From Pseudomonas sp. URMO17WK12:I2 (lineage in GTDB: Bacteria > Pseudomonadota > Gammaproteobacteria > Pseudomonadales > Pseudomonadaceae), in NCBI RefSeq assembly GCF_003253735.1, contig NZ_QKYW01000003.1:434001-498000 (forward strand): 64,000 bases of DNA, in the 5' to 3' direction. The notes under the pieces are model-generated. The model ran no database searches, was not told the origin of the DNA, and saw only the letters and a program-made list of their open reading frames with translations. A program made the translations under genes and the position numbers. Shown piece after piece: positions 24,055 to 31,888 of the stretch (position 1 is its first letter; each line of letters opens with the position of its first letter).

Positions 24055-24818
24055 GCCTGCGCTCCTGCTTTGATCCATTTGAAACCCAAAAACCTGGGAT
24101 ATTCCCATTCACTAGGATAAAAAGCCTGAACCTCTTTACTGGGCATGGGCTCTTTCAGCTCTTGCAAAACAAAACCATGGGATTTGAACGTATCGATATA
24201 CATTTCTATAGGACGATGCACGTGCGTAGTATTCATTGATGTTTTCGATAGTGAAGTTCGAAATGGAGCCTGAATGAATAGTTCCCTCTCATAGGCAAAC
24301 CAGCTTTCAGCTTCATACCCCCAATACCTAGGCCAGTAACAAGGATGCGGTATGGTTGCAATGAAAGCGCTGTCGCCCTTACACAATTTAGCCAATGACC
24401 CGACGAATGCATTAAGGTCAGACGTAGCGGACATCACCATTGATGCAAGATAGACGGTGCTGCCTTTCAAGCAACCAAGATCAGCATTTTCAAACTCGCA
24501 GTTGTAAAACTCAGCCTGACGAAAGTGCTGAAGCATTTTCTTCGAAATATTTAAGCTTTCTACGGATGGTTCAACACAGAGAATTCGGCGAAAATTCGGG
24601 GCTATTTTTTTTGTCAGTTCACCCGTACCAGATCCAATATCAACTAGATTATCGAAGATACCGTCACCTATAAGCCCTTTAACCAATGGAGACATTACGT
24701 GGTGAAAGGTTACGTCTACGCCAGTGATTATCTGCTCATGTCGCTTAGCTGCCAGAGCGTCCCACTCGCCAGCAAGCTCAGCCGATGTGATCTCACGTAT
24801 CAGTTTGAATCGGCTCAT
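24051..24818 (-). CDS. Class I SAM-dependent methyltransferase in the accessory cassette
   Basis: This 255-residue protein has a Rossmann methyltransferase core: motif I FDNLVDIGSGTGELTKK near residue 66, ILCVEPSVESLNISK with the acidic residue of motif II, and a later ATIPHPCYWPRYWGYEAESW segment that may form the substrate pocket. It contains no DNA-methylase catalytic motif (no DPPY or PC), so a small molecule, lipid or protein substrate seems more likely. Start at ATG 24818 overlaps the upstream gene by 26 bases, and its own stop overlaps the truncated ATPase start, so the three were one operon. AT-rich. Confidence 0.78.
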   Translation of the reverse strand: MSRFKLIREITSAELAGEWDALAAKRHEQIITGVDVTFHHVMSPLVKGLIGDGIFDNLVDIGSGTGELTKKIAPNFRRILCVEPSVESLNISKKMLQHFRQAEFYNCEFENADLGCLKGSTVYLASMVMSATSDLNAFVGSLAKLCKGDSAFIATIPHPCYWPRYWGYEAESWFAYERELFIQAPFRTSLSKTSMNTTHVHRPIEMYIDTFKSHGFVLQELKEPMPSKEVQAFYPSEWEYPRFLGFKWIKAGAQA

Positions 24819-25521
24819 TGTGATCTCTGGTAGAAATAGCTTTTGCAAATTTGACTAGGTCGTGTGCCAGATAAAAAGCCGGATGATCTCCGGAACCGAA
24901 TTCTTCGACTACGTGCTTATCCGCCTTGGTTCTCCCCACTGCAACCTTGCTACCATCACGGCCATAAAAGGCAATGGTAAATCGAGCATTGGTGTCTTCC
25001 TTATACGTCAGCCCGTAATAGTGCACTTCCGCCTTGCCAGCCTTTAACTCTTTTGACAGATCGATTTCTTGCGGCAAGCACAATATCAGCTCTCCTTTGC
25101 GCGCTTTTCGCATCAGAAGATCTTTGGCTTCATCATCAACCCAACTCAAATCACGCGACCAGATTGCAATTCGACCACCGTTCTCAATCCAGTGAAGCAT
25201 GTAACTTTTTATACCCTGAGTATCGGAGAGGGAATAAACACGCTTACCAGAAGATGTAGATATTTCATAACAAATCAGGAAGCCCAAGAGCACTATCAGG
25301 CTGACACTGAAAGCACCAAAGAAGAATATGGTCTTCGGCCCCATGTTCTTGAAATCTATTAATGGAAACAACGAAACGAAAAGCGATGCATAAGTGAGAA
25401 GTATCAAGCCAATTTTGGAGAGCAGCGCTTTGGTATCTACAGACCACTTAGGCTTGTGTTTACCGTCATGGGTTTTAGTCCCACACCACCAACACCAAGA
25501 AGTACTCTTTGAAGAACTCAT
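24793..25521 (-). CDS. Zinc-ribbon-like/2TM protein with PLD-like cytoplasmic region
   Basis: This 242-residue protein starts with a Trp-rich CWWCG knuckle (Cys10, Cys13), then two membrane helices at about residues 33-54 and 64-86. The C-terminal part (about 95-230) has alternating strands and helices (GGRIAIWSRDLSWVDDEAK, ELILCLPQEI, AEVHYYGL, RFTIAFYGRDGSKVAVGR, DHPAFYLAHDLVKFAKAI) that look like a phospholipase-D-type fold, but I see no HxK(x4)D motif. The layout fits a membrane effector or sensor. It leads the operon with the methyltransferase and lies next to the phage repressor, expressed away from it. Domain call is tentative. Confidence 0.68.
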   Translation of the reverse strand: MSSSKSTSWCWWCGTKTHDGKHKPKWSVDTKALLSKIGLILLTYASLFVSLFPLIDFKNMGPKTIFFFGAFSVSLIVLLGFLICYEISTSSGKRVYSLSDTQGIKSYMLHWIENGGRIAIWSRDLSWVDDEAKDLLMRKARKGELILCLPQEIDLSKELKAGKAEVHYYGLTYKEDTNARFTIAFYGRDGSKVAVGRTKADKHVVEEFGSGDHPAFYLAHDLVKFAKAISTRDHNEPIQTDT

Positions 25522-25549
25522 AACCGATCCTTGTCAATGTGTGTTCGCC

Positions 25550-25879
25550 TCACTGTTTTCTTACCTCGGCCAGCGCTGCAATCATCGTCCTGGTGTAACC
25601 CTGCTCGCCCTCAGGCAGCAGGCGAAAGTGTTCGAGCAGATCCGCTTCGGTTTCGCTGATCGCATCAGCGGCGGCCGGGGTGCGCTTGCCGGTAATCACA
25701 TAGAGCACGTCTACGCCCTTCTCCGCTATCGCGGCCAAGTACCCGGCGTCAGGGCTGCGCTCACCCTTTTCGTAGTTGAACTGCGTCGTCTTGGCCACAC
25801 CAGCAAGAGCAGCGAAATCAGCCTGGTTGAGGCCCAGACGGACACGCTCTTCCCTCAGCCGATCACCGATATTCAACAA
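25550..25879 (-). CDS. Prophage repressor C (XRE-type HTH)
   Basis: This 109-residue protein has an N-terminal HTH_3 domain (GDRLREERVRLGLNQADFAALAGVA, cut here: key parts LREERVRLGLNQADFA and TTQFNYEKGERSP) and a short helical tail. The size matches P2-type C repressors with no peptidase domain, so it should not be cleaved on SOS. The start is TTG with AAGGGG 5 bases upstream. A TTCAAC half-site overlaps its start and a full operator lies in the divergent promoter. Confidence 0.88.
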   Translation of the reverse strand: MLNIGDRLREERVRLGLNQADFAALAGVAKTTQFNYEKGERSPDAGYLAAIAEKGVDVLYVITGKRTPAAADAISETEADLLEHFRLLPEGEQGYTRTMIAALAEVRKQ

Positions 25880-25925
25880 AACGACCCCTTAAGGCATTGA
25901 CACTTCAACATTCGTTGAATAATCT
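25872..25925 (+). promoter_or_regulatory. Early promoter and repressor operator
   Basis: The dyad TTCAACATTCGTTGAA (25904-25919) sits between a -35 TTGACA (25897-25902) and a -10 region (AATAAT at 25918 or TAATCT at 25920). A further TTCAAC half-site is at 25872-25877, within the repressor start. Binding of C at the dyad would block the early promoter, and the second half-site may allow autoregulation. Confidence 0.75.
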
Positions 25926-25962
25926 GAGCCTGTCATCACACGAAATCACACGAATCAGCACT

Positions 25963-26175
25963 ATGCCGAACGCCTACCCGACTGAGCAAGCGTGCAAAGC
26001 AGCACGCGAGCGGCTGCAAATGCTTGGACTGACTGCAAAGGAATGGGCCGAGCAGAACGACTTCACGCCCAGCACCGTCTACGCGGTGCTCAATGGGCAG
26101 AAGAAGTGCCTGCGCGGCGTGTCGCACCGGGCCGCTGTGCTGTTGGGCATCAAGGCCGGCGAGGTGGAACAGTAA
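25963..26175 (+). CDS. Small HTH regulator (Cro/Cox/Ner-like)
   Basis: This 70-residue DNA-binding protein is the first early gene. The core ERLQMLGLTAKEWAEQNDF and TVYAVLNGQKKCLRG resemble the BcepMu gp16-type phage regulators. In P2 the matching position holds Cox, which blocks the repressor promoter and aids excision. I start it at ATG 25963; its stop overlaps the next gene by TAATG. Confidence 0.78.
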   Translation: MPNAYPTEQACKAARERLQMLGLTAKEWAEQNDFTPSTVYAVLNGQKKCLRGVSHRAAVLLGIKAGEVEQ

Positions 26176-26678
26176 TGGCTACCACCCCCAGCAAAAACCA
26201 GAAGCGCAGCGCCGCCGTTCTAGAAACGCGCCGCCAGGTCATGAGCGCGGTGATCGCCGCCTTCCCGGGCGGCCGTGAGTCCGCCGCCGCCCGCCTGGGC
26301 CTACCCCTCAAGAAGCTGGACAACCACCTGTACGAGAACGCCGGCAGCCAACCGCTGACCGACGCCCAGGTGCACCAGCTCGAGCAGCAGGCCGGCACCA
26401 ACCATCTGCCGGACTACATCTGCCACCTCTACGGCGGCGTGTTCGTGCCAATGCCCGATCAAGGCGAACTCGACAACCTGGACCTGTATGCCCGTGGCCT
26501 GAGCACCAGCCAACTACGCGGCATGGTCGACCAGCTGATCGCCAAATCCCTGGACGACGGCGTTATCAGCCCGGACGAGGTGCAAGCCATCCTCGCTGCC
26601 CACCGCCAGCACATCGCCGCGCGCCACAGCGAAGTGACGGCTGTGATCGTGCTGCACAGCAAGGGTGGGCAGCCATGA
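26175..26678 (+). CDS. YmfL/CII-like phage regulatory protein
   Basis: This 167-residue protein matches the phage regulatory CII (CP76)/YmfL group. The N-terminal half holds an HTH-like segment (VMSAVIAAFPGGRESAAARLGL then KKLDNHLYENAG, given in part), and the C-terminal half is helical with SPDEVQAILAAHRQHIAARH. It is translationally coupled to the preceding regulator. The role in early timing is inferred from the family. Confidence 0.78.
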   Translation: MATTPSKNQKRSAAVLETRRQVMSAVIAAFPGGRESAAARLGLPLKKLDNHLYENAGSQPLTDAQVHQLEQQAGTNHLPDYICHLYGGVFVPMPDQGELDNLDLYARGLSTSQLRGMVDQLIAKSLDDGVISPDEVQAILAAHRQHIAARHSEVTAVIVLHSKGGQP

Positions 26679-26680
26679 AC

Positions 26681-26944
26681 TCAGTAATCGCGTTTGGGGC
26701 TGATGGCGTAGTCCTTCAGCTGCTTGATAGCCAGGAACTCGGCTTTGAAGTGCTCGAGCTTGACCAGCACGTCGTTGAGGTCGACCGAAACGCACTCCTG
26801 CACGAACTCGTCCTTCTCGTAACCATAAGCCTTGCTGCCAAGCGTGTCGGGCTTCCTACCCTCAAGCGCCTTGCGCAGCTCCTGGTAGAACGACTCCAGG
26901 TTGTCCAGACGCTTGTTAACCGTGGCTTTACGAAAAATGGCCAT
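26681..26944 (-). CDS. Small hypothetical phage protein, antisense in the early region
   Basis: This 87-residue protein (MAIFRKATVNKRLDNLESFY at its start) is charged and helical, with KALEGRKPDTLG and VKLEHFKAEFLAIKQLKDYA. I do not recognise it. Its protein-like composition, together with GGAG 7 bases before the ATG, favours this strand over the hydrophobic frame on the other strand. It lies head-to-head with the gene at 26965, 20 bases apart, and is convergent with the YmfL-like gene. Confidence 0.6.
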   Translation of the reverse strand: MAIFRKATVNKRLDNLESFYQELRKALEGRKPDTLGSKAYGYEKDEFVQECVSVDLNDVLVKLEHFKAEFLAIKQLKDYAISPKRDY

Positions 26945-26964
26945 TCCTTTGCTCCGAGGTGTTT

Positions 26965-27198
26965 ATGAGTGATGAAAACCAAGTGCTGCAGGACTGCAGC
27001 GCGGACAGCGTATACGACGCCGTTGATCAGTTTATCAAGCTGAAGCATGACCTGATCGACATCAAATTCGCCGTGAAACGCATCCGCAAGACGGGCGACT
27101 TCGAAGGGCTGCGCGCCATGTTCGAGAAGGCCGCGAAGACCGCCGCTGCCGCAGAGGCGCACTTCGCAGCGCAACTCAGCACGCCAGGCCAGCAGTAA
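26965..27198 (+). CDS. Small hypothetical phage protein
   Basis: This 77-residue protein begins MSDENQVLQDCSADSVYDAV and is helical, with a basic stretch (FAVKRIRKTGDFEG) and an alanine-rich C-terminal helix. GAGG lies 5 bases before the chosen ATG; a GTG at 26959 is an alternative. No family recognised. The 124 bases after it hold two short inverted repeats (CCCTGG/CCAGGG near 27221 and ACCGGC/GCCGGT near 27281) but no gene. Confidence 0.6.
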   Translation: MSDENQVLQDCSADSVYDAVDQFIKLKHDLIDIKFAVKRIRKTGDFEGLRAMFEKAAKTAAAAEAHFAAQLSTPGQQ

Positions 27199-27322
27199 GC
27201 ACCACCGCAGCAACCGCCTGACCCTGGGTAATCCAGGGCAGGCACAGGACATGATCTAGGCGCCGGATGCGTCGCCATTTAACCGGCCCAGCCGGTGCCG
27301 CGATTAGCGGCGGGGAGACAGC

Positions 27323-27616
27323 TTGAGTACGTACAAACTGGTATGCCCGGCATGCCACGGTTGCATGCGCATCCGAACCAGCGTGGGGCAAACCCCGTGT
27401 TTTCGCTCCACGTATTACCAGTGCCAGAACGTGGCCTGCGGCGCCACGTTCAGCGGCTCGGTAACGATCGATTACCAGCTCAGCCCGTCCGGCCTTGAAC
27501 AGCCGCTGATGGTGCTGCCGGTCGCCCCGGCGGTGGAGCGCATGAAGGCCCTGCGCGACAACGCCAAGGCCACCAACCAGATGAACCTGCTTGCAGCACT
27601 GGAGGAAGCGGTATGA
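27323..27616 (+). CDS. ogr: Late-gene activator Ogr/Delta-like zinc finger
   Basis: This 97-residue protein has the Ogr/Delta zinc motif C8-x2-C11-x22-C34-x4-C39, exactly the spacing of P2 Ogr, with the surrounding RTSVGQTPCFRSTYYQCQNV block. In P2, Ogr binds dyads upstream of late promoters and contacts RNA polymerase alpha. The likely targets here are the two GTTGTA-N11-TACAAC dyads. The start is TTG with GGGGAG six bases upstream. Unlike in P2, where ogr follows gene D, it lies in the early operon. Confidence 0.92.
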   Translation: MSTYKLVCPACHGCMRIRTSVGQTPCFRSTYYQCQNVACGATFSGSVTIDYQLSPSGLEQPLMVLPVAPAVERMKALRDNAKATNQMNLLAALEEAV

Positions 27617-27825
27617 CCCAGCTCGACCACATCGACGCCACTGACTACCGCACCCGCATGCAGGGCTGTGCCCAGGCCTTCATCGAGCAGCACCAGGCCG
27701 AGCACCTGAGCGGCGACCCGCAGTTGTTCGAGCGCACCTGCCTGCACCTGGTGCATGCCCTGGAGGTGCCCTTGTTCATGGCACCGCGCCTGGCGCACCT
27801 GGCCCTGAGCCAACACACCCGATAA
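27613..27825 (+). CDS. Small hypothetical phage protein
   Basis: This 70-residue protein starts in an ATGA overlap with ogr and begins MTQLDHIDATDYRTRMQG. It is helical with several histidines and ends SQHTR. I recognise no domain. Coupling to ogr suggests it is expressed together with the late activator. Confidence 0.65.
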   Translation: MTQLDHIDATDYRTRMQGCAQAFIEQHQAEHLSGDPQLFERTCLHLVHALEVPLFMAPRLAHLALSQHTR

Positions 27826-27882
27826 CCCCGTTTTCACCCAGCCCACGCCGTGGGTTTGGGCAAGTTGCGCCCGGAGCACGCC

Positions 27883-28113
27883 ATGCACGTACACATCGAG
27901 CTGACCCACCCCATCGCCGAGGCCTGGCTGCAGCGCCTGCGTAGCGAGCTGCGCGAGGGCTTCCAGCAGCACTGGTATGACGATAAATACCGCGACGTGC
28001 CCGCCGGCCTGCGTAGCGCACGCATCCTGCAGGACTACCCCGCTCTCGCCGGTCACAAGAAGACCATCGGTGTGCTGCAGGTTGCCCTGAAACAAGCGGA
28101 GCAACGCGCGTGA
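27883..28113 (+). CDS. Small hypothetical phage protein
   Basis: This 76-residue basic protein begins MHVHIELTHPIAEAWLQRLR and contains YDDKYRDVPAGLRSARILQD. GGAG lies 7 bases before the ATG chosen; the longer frame from 27850 lacks such a site. Its stop overlaps the GTG start of the replication gene. No family recognised; a link to replication is suggested only by coupling. Confidence 0.65.
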   Translation: MHVHIELTHPIAEAWLQRLRSELREGFQQHWYDDKYRDVPAGLRSARILQDYPALAGHKKTIGVLQVALKQAEQRA

Positions 28114-30830
28114 AGGCGATGGATAACGCCGTGCGCGCCGAGGTGCTGCGCCGGCTGGAAACCGAATACAACCTGCAGCCAACCAAGGGCACCAAGTACC
28201 TGCGCAAGGGCGTGTGCCCGAGCTGCGGCAAGCGGGAGCTGTATTCGCGCAGTGATGAGCCGTGGTTCATCAAGTGCGGCCGCGAGAGCAAGTGCGGCGA
28301 GCAGTGGCACATCAAGGAGCTGTACGAGGATCTGTTCGACGACTGGAGCACCCGTGCGCCGGCCACCGATGCCGCGCCCAACGCCTCGGCCGACAGCTAC
28401 CTGCAGTTCGCTCGCGGCTTCGACCTGGCGCTGATCAAGGGCTGGTACACCCAGGAGAATTTCTGGAGCCGCGAGGCCAACGCCGGCAGCGCCACGGTGC
28501 GCTTCGCCCTGGAGCACGGCGGCTACTGGGAACGGCTGATCGACCGCCCGCACCGCTTCGGCAAGCAGAAGGCGCGCTTCGCCCCGGGCAAGTCGCCCAA
28601 GGGCTACTGGTGGTGCCCGCCGAGCGTGGACCTGCTCGCGGTGAAAGAGCTATGGATCGTCGAGGGCATCTTCGACGCCATCGCCCTCACCCACCAAGGC
28701 ATCGCCGCCGTGTCGGCCATGAGCTCGGGCGCCTTTCCGTTCGAATCGCTCAAGGCGCTGGCCCGCAACCGCGGCGGCAAGCTGCCAACGCTGGTGTGGG
28801 CGCTGGACAACGAGCCCGGCGCGCGCCGCTACATCCGCAAGCATGCCGCCATGGCCCGCGAGTTGGGCTACAGCTGCAACGCGGCGCAGATCCCTCAGCG
28901 CGACCGCAAGGTGGACTGGAACGACCTGCACCAGCGCTGGCAATTCATCGACAACGCCGAGCAGCGTGCCGACCGCATCCACCGCGACATCGAGGAAGCC
29001 CGCTACCACGGCTCCCTGCTGCTTGCCGAGACCGCCGCCGAGAAAGGCGTGCTCATGTACGAATGGCGCGAGCGCTACGAATTCCACTTCGCGTTCGAGA
29101 ACCGCCTGTACTGGTTCAAGATGGACCTGGAGAAATTCAACAAGGCCATGCAGCAGCTGGAAGGCTCTGACCGCCACGAGGACCAGCTGCTCAACGACAA
29201 GCAGCGCCGCGAAAAGGCGCTGCGCCAGTGCGGCGGCGTGGTGGAAATCGCCAACTGCTACCCCGAGGCGCTGTATTTCCAGCGCAACGAAGTAACGGAC
29301 GAATCCTGGTATTACTTCCGTGTCGACTTCCCCCACGACGAACCCACCGTGCGCAACACCTTCACCGGTGGCCAGGTGGCGGCCGCCAGCGAGTTCAAGA
29401 AGCGCCTGCTGGGCATGGCCGCCGGCGCGGTGTTCACGGGCAGCGGCGCCCAGCTCGACAAGATCATGCGCGACCAGCTGTTCGGCCTTAAAACCGTGCA
29501 GACCATCGATTACGTGGGCTATAGCAAGGAACACGGCTGCTACGTGTTCGGCGACCTGGCCGTGCGCAGCGGCCAGGTAGAGCGGGTGAATGCCGAGGAT
29601 TACTTCGAGTTCAAGAAGCTGCGCCTGAAAACGCTGCAGAAGTCGATCCGCATGGAGATCAACGGCGACGCCCACGATTACCGTACCGAGTGGCTTGACT
29701 GGCTGTGGCTGTGCTTCGGCGCCCAGGGGCTGGTAGCGCTGACCTACTGGTTCGGCTCGCTGTTCGCCGAGCAGATCCGCGCCGAATTTCAGTCCTTCCC
29801 GTTCCTGGAGGTGACCGGCGAGGCCGGCGCGGGCAAGTCCACGCTGCTGATGTTCCTCTGGAAGCTGCTCGGCAGGCAGGACGAAGAAGGCGACGACCCG
29901 CTCAAGATGACCAAGGCCGGCCTGCGCCGCTGGCTGAGCCAAACGGCCAACATGCCGGTGGTGGTGCTCGAGGCCGACCGTAGCGACCCCGAGGGTGGCC
30001 AGGGCAAGGCCTTCGACTTCGACCAGTTCAAGCCGCTCTACAACGGCCGCGGCCTGGGCCTGACCGGCGTGAAGAACGGCGGCAACGACACCAACGCGCC
30101 ACCCTTCCGCGCCTCCCTGGTGTTCAGCCAGAACGCCACGGTGGCGGCGTCCGAGGCCATCCTCACGCGCATCGTCAAGCTGCACTTCATGCGCCCCACC
30201 GTGACCAGTGCAACCCGCGCCGCGGCGGACAACCTCAACCACCTGCAGGCCAGTGACGTGAGCCACTTCCTGCTGCTGGCCACCAAGGCCGAGCAGAAGG
30301 TGCTGGAGGTGTTCCGCGAGCAGGTGAAGGTGCACGAGCAAACGCTGCGCGCCATGCGCGAGATCCGCGTGGAGCGAATCATCAAGAACCACGCGCAGAT
30401 GCTCGCCCTGCTCGATGCCCTGCGCCTGGTGTTGCCCATCACCGACGAGCAGCTGCGTGGCACCCGCGAAGAGCTGCTGGCCATGGCACTGGATCGCCAG
30501 GGCGCCATCAACGCCGACCCGGACGAAGTGCGCACCTTCTGGGACGTGTACGACTATCTGCAGTCGCTCAGTGATGACCCAGTGGTGAACCACAGCAAAA
30601 AGCCGGACGTGATCGCCATCAACCTCAACGAATTCGCAGAACGCGCCGCTGAGCACAAACAGAAGCTGGCCGACGTGGCCACCCTGCGCACCCTGCTCAA
30701 GCTCAGCCGCTCACGCCCCTGCCTCGACCCTAACCGCGCCGTCGACAGCGCCGTACGCGCCGCTTTCAACAGCCGCAACCCCATGTCCCCACGCCCCTGC
30801 ACCGTGAAGTGCTGGGTGTTCAAGGCATAA
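28110..30830 (+). CDS. Phage replication protein: zinc finger, TOPRIM primase and SF3-like helicase
   Basis: This 906-residue protein is laid out like P4-alpha/phage primase-helicases. Cys36, Cys39, Cys56 and Cys62 form a DnaG-like zinc finger. Residues about 175-260 are a TOPRIM domain (LWIVEGIFDAIAL with the acidic Glu, then LVWALDNEPGARR). Walker A (GEAGAGKST) is near residue 570, followed by PVVVLEADRSD as a Walker-B-like strand. It would prime and unwind at the phage origin. P2 instead uses a rolling-circle gpA, which is absent here. Start GTG 28110 overlaps the previous stop; ATG 28119 is an alternative. Confidence 0.85.
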   Translation: MKAMDNAVRAEVLRRLETEYNLQPTKGTKYLRKGVCPSCGKRELYSRSDEPWFIKCGRESKCGEQWHIKELYEDLFDDWSTRAPATDAAPNASADSYLQFARGFDLALIKGWYTQENFWSREANAGSATVRFALEHGGYWERLIDRPHRFGKQKARFAPGKSPKGYWWCPPSVDLLAVKELWIVEGIFDAIALTHQGIAAVSAMSSGAFPFESLKALARNRGGKLPTLVWALDNEPGARRYIRKHAAMARELGYSCNAAQIPQRDRKVDWNDLHQRWQFIDNAEQRADRIHRDIEEARYHGSLLLAETAAEKGVLMYEWRERYEFHFAFENRLYWFKMDLEKFNKAMQQLEGSDRHEDQLLNDKQRREKALRQCGGVVEIANCYPEALYFQRNEVTDESWYYFRVDFPHDEPTVRNTFTGGQVAAASEFKKRLLGMAAGAVFTGSGAQLDKIMRDQLFGLKTVQTIDYVGYSKEHGCYVFGDLAVRSGQVERVNAEDYFEFKKLRLKTLQKSIRMEINGDAHDYRTEWLDWLWLCFGAQGLVALTYWFGSLFAEQIRAEFQSFPFLEVTGEAGAGKSTLLMFLWKLLGRQDEEGDDPLKMTKAGLRRWLSQTANMPVVVLEADRSDPEGGQGKAFDFDQFKPLYNGRGLGLTGVKNGGNDTNAPPFRASLVFSQNATVAASEAILTRIVKLHFMRPTVTSATRAAADNLNHLQASDVSHFLLLATKAEQKVLEVFREQVKVHEQTLRAMREIRVERIIKNHAQMLALLDALRLVLPITDEQLRGTREELLAMALDRQGAINADPDEVRTFWDVYDYLQSLSDDPVVNHSKKPDVIAINLNEFAERAAEHKQKLADVATLRTLLKLSRSRPCLDPNRAVDSAVRAAFNSRNPMSPRPCTVKCWVFKA

Positions 30831-30834
30831 CCCC

Positions 30835-30885
30835 GCCCAGGCGCTGCAACGCCCAGGCAAACAACCCCAAAGGAGAAGCACCATG
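30835..30885 (+). ncRNA. Repeated leader element, copy 1 (CTGCAA-loop hairpin plus RBS)
   Basis: The arms 30835-30843 and 30850-30858 pair 4 + 3 bases with two central mismatches and enclose the loop CTGCAA. After 10 bases comes AAAGGAGAAGCACC and the ATG at 30883. Loop and ribosome-site block are shared with copies 2 and 3 while stems differ. It is not known whether it acts in cis on translation. Confidence 0.65.
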
Positions 30886-31710
30886 CAAAACCAACAAACC
30901 CCGCAATGGCTGGAGCTGTTCACCACCGCATTCGGCGCCAAGGGCCTCGTTGCCCTGGCGTGGTGGGCCGGCGCCTACCACGCCGAGCGTATTCGTAACC
31001 TCCAGGGCACATACCCCATCCTGCATCTGCAAGGCGGTGCAGGCAGTGGCAAGTCCACGCTGGTCAGCAACCTGTGGCGGCTGTCAGGCGAGCCGGAAGA
31101 CACCATCTTCCAGGCCAATGCGACCTTTGCCGCACTGATCAGCAACCTGGCCAAGGCGGTCAACCGCCCTGTCGTCGTCGACGAGTCCGAGCGCCCAACC
31201 CCTGCGTACGAGCCGACGTTCGAAGCCTGCTATCAAGCGGGCACTGTGCTGCGCAGGTGGGCGGTCATGGGTGAGCCGGAGTCGAGGGAGGTCAGCTTCC
31301 GCGGCGCGCTCGCTGTCGTCGGCGGCAACCACCCGGTGCTGCGTTCCCGCTCCATCGCGCTGGATCTGGACCACTCGGCACACACAGCTGACAACCAGGC
31401 CGCGGTAAAGGCGCTCTACGCGCTGCACATCAGTGACCTTTCCGAGTTTCTCACCAAGGTGCAGCAGCACCAGGACATGGCCGTCTTCTGCATGGGCAAG
31501 GCCGAGGCCCTGGCCTTCGAGCTGGCCGACCAGGTGGGCATCGACCTCAACATCCGCGACGCCCGCAACCACGCCCAACTGATCGCCCTGCTCGACTTCC
31601 TCGACACCCTGTTCAACGTCCCCGCCACCGCCCTCGAATCCGCCAAGGCCGAGGTGCGCCGCATGGCCTGGCAGACCGTCGGCCGCACCCGTGGCCTGGT
31701 CGAGGACTGA
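30883..31710 (+). CDS. Stand-alone ATPase, paralog of the helicase domain of the replication protein
   Basis: This 275-residue protein repeats the helicase part of the preceding gene product: FGAKGLVALAWWAGAYHAERI here against FGAQGLVALTYWFGSLFAEQI there. Walker A is GGAGSGKST near residue 51 and the Walker-B-like strand is RPVVVDESERP. It has no primase or zinc finger. The pair looks like an old internal duplication followed by divergence. It may load or regulate the replicative helicase, or act as a dominant partner; both are inference. The repeated leader element precedes it. Confidence 0.75.
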   Translation: MQNQQTPQWLELFTTAFGAKGLVALAWWAGAYHAERIRNLQGTYPILHLQGGAGSGKSTLVSNLWRLSGEPEDTIFQANATFAALISNLAKAVNRPVVVDESERPTPAYEPTFEACYQAGTVLRRWAVMGEPESREVSFRGALAVVGGNHPVLRSRSIALDLDHSAHTADNQAAVKALYALHISDLSEFLTKVQQHQDMAVFCMGKAEALAFELADQVGIDLNIRDARNHAQLIALLDFLDTLFNVPATALESAKAEVRRMAWQTVGRTRGLVED

Positions 31711-31713
31711 GCC

Positions 31714-31833
31714 ATGAACGACGAAACCCCAACCAGCGTCATCGCCACCCTGATCGGCAGCGGCATCGCCCTGCTGCTGCTCGCCGCCGGCGCCAACGCC
31801 ACCCCGGACCTGCTGCTGGCCCTCACCCACTGA
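31714..31833 (+). CDS. Small membrane peptide, 39 residues
   Basis: An ATG 3 bases after the ATPase stop opens a 39-codon frame (MNDETPTSVIATLIGSGIAL at its start) with one membrane helix of about 17 residues (TLIGSGIALLLLAAGAN). It ends just before leader copy 2. Codon use is GC-rich and host-like. No family recognised; it is short, so confidence is limited. Confidence 0.5.
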   Translation: MNDETPTSVIATLIGSGIALLLLAAGANATPDLLLALTH

Positions 31834-31839
31834 CCCAAC

Positions 31840-31888
31840 CGCCCAGGCGCTGCAACGCCTGGGCGACACCCGAAGGAGAAGCACCATG
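31840..31888 (+). ncRNA. Repeated leader element, copy 2
   Basis: Here the stem is perfect over 10 base pairs (31840-31849 with 31856-31865) around the same CTGCAA loop. It is followed by AAGGAGAAGCACC and the ATG at 31886. Compared with copy 1, the two mismatched pairs are restored to A-T and C-G. Confidence 0.7.

Noticed and set aside
28650..30656. 668-codon minus-strand frame opposite the primase-helicase gene
   Set aside because: His/Gly/Val-rich shadow with no start signal; the plus strand has TOPRIM, Walker A and zinc-finger motifs.
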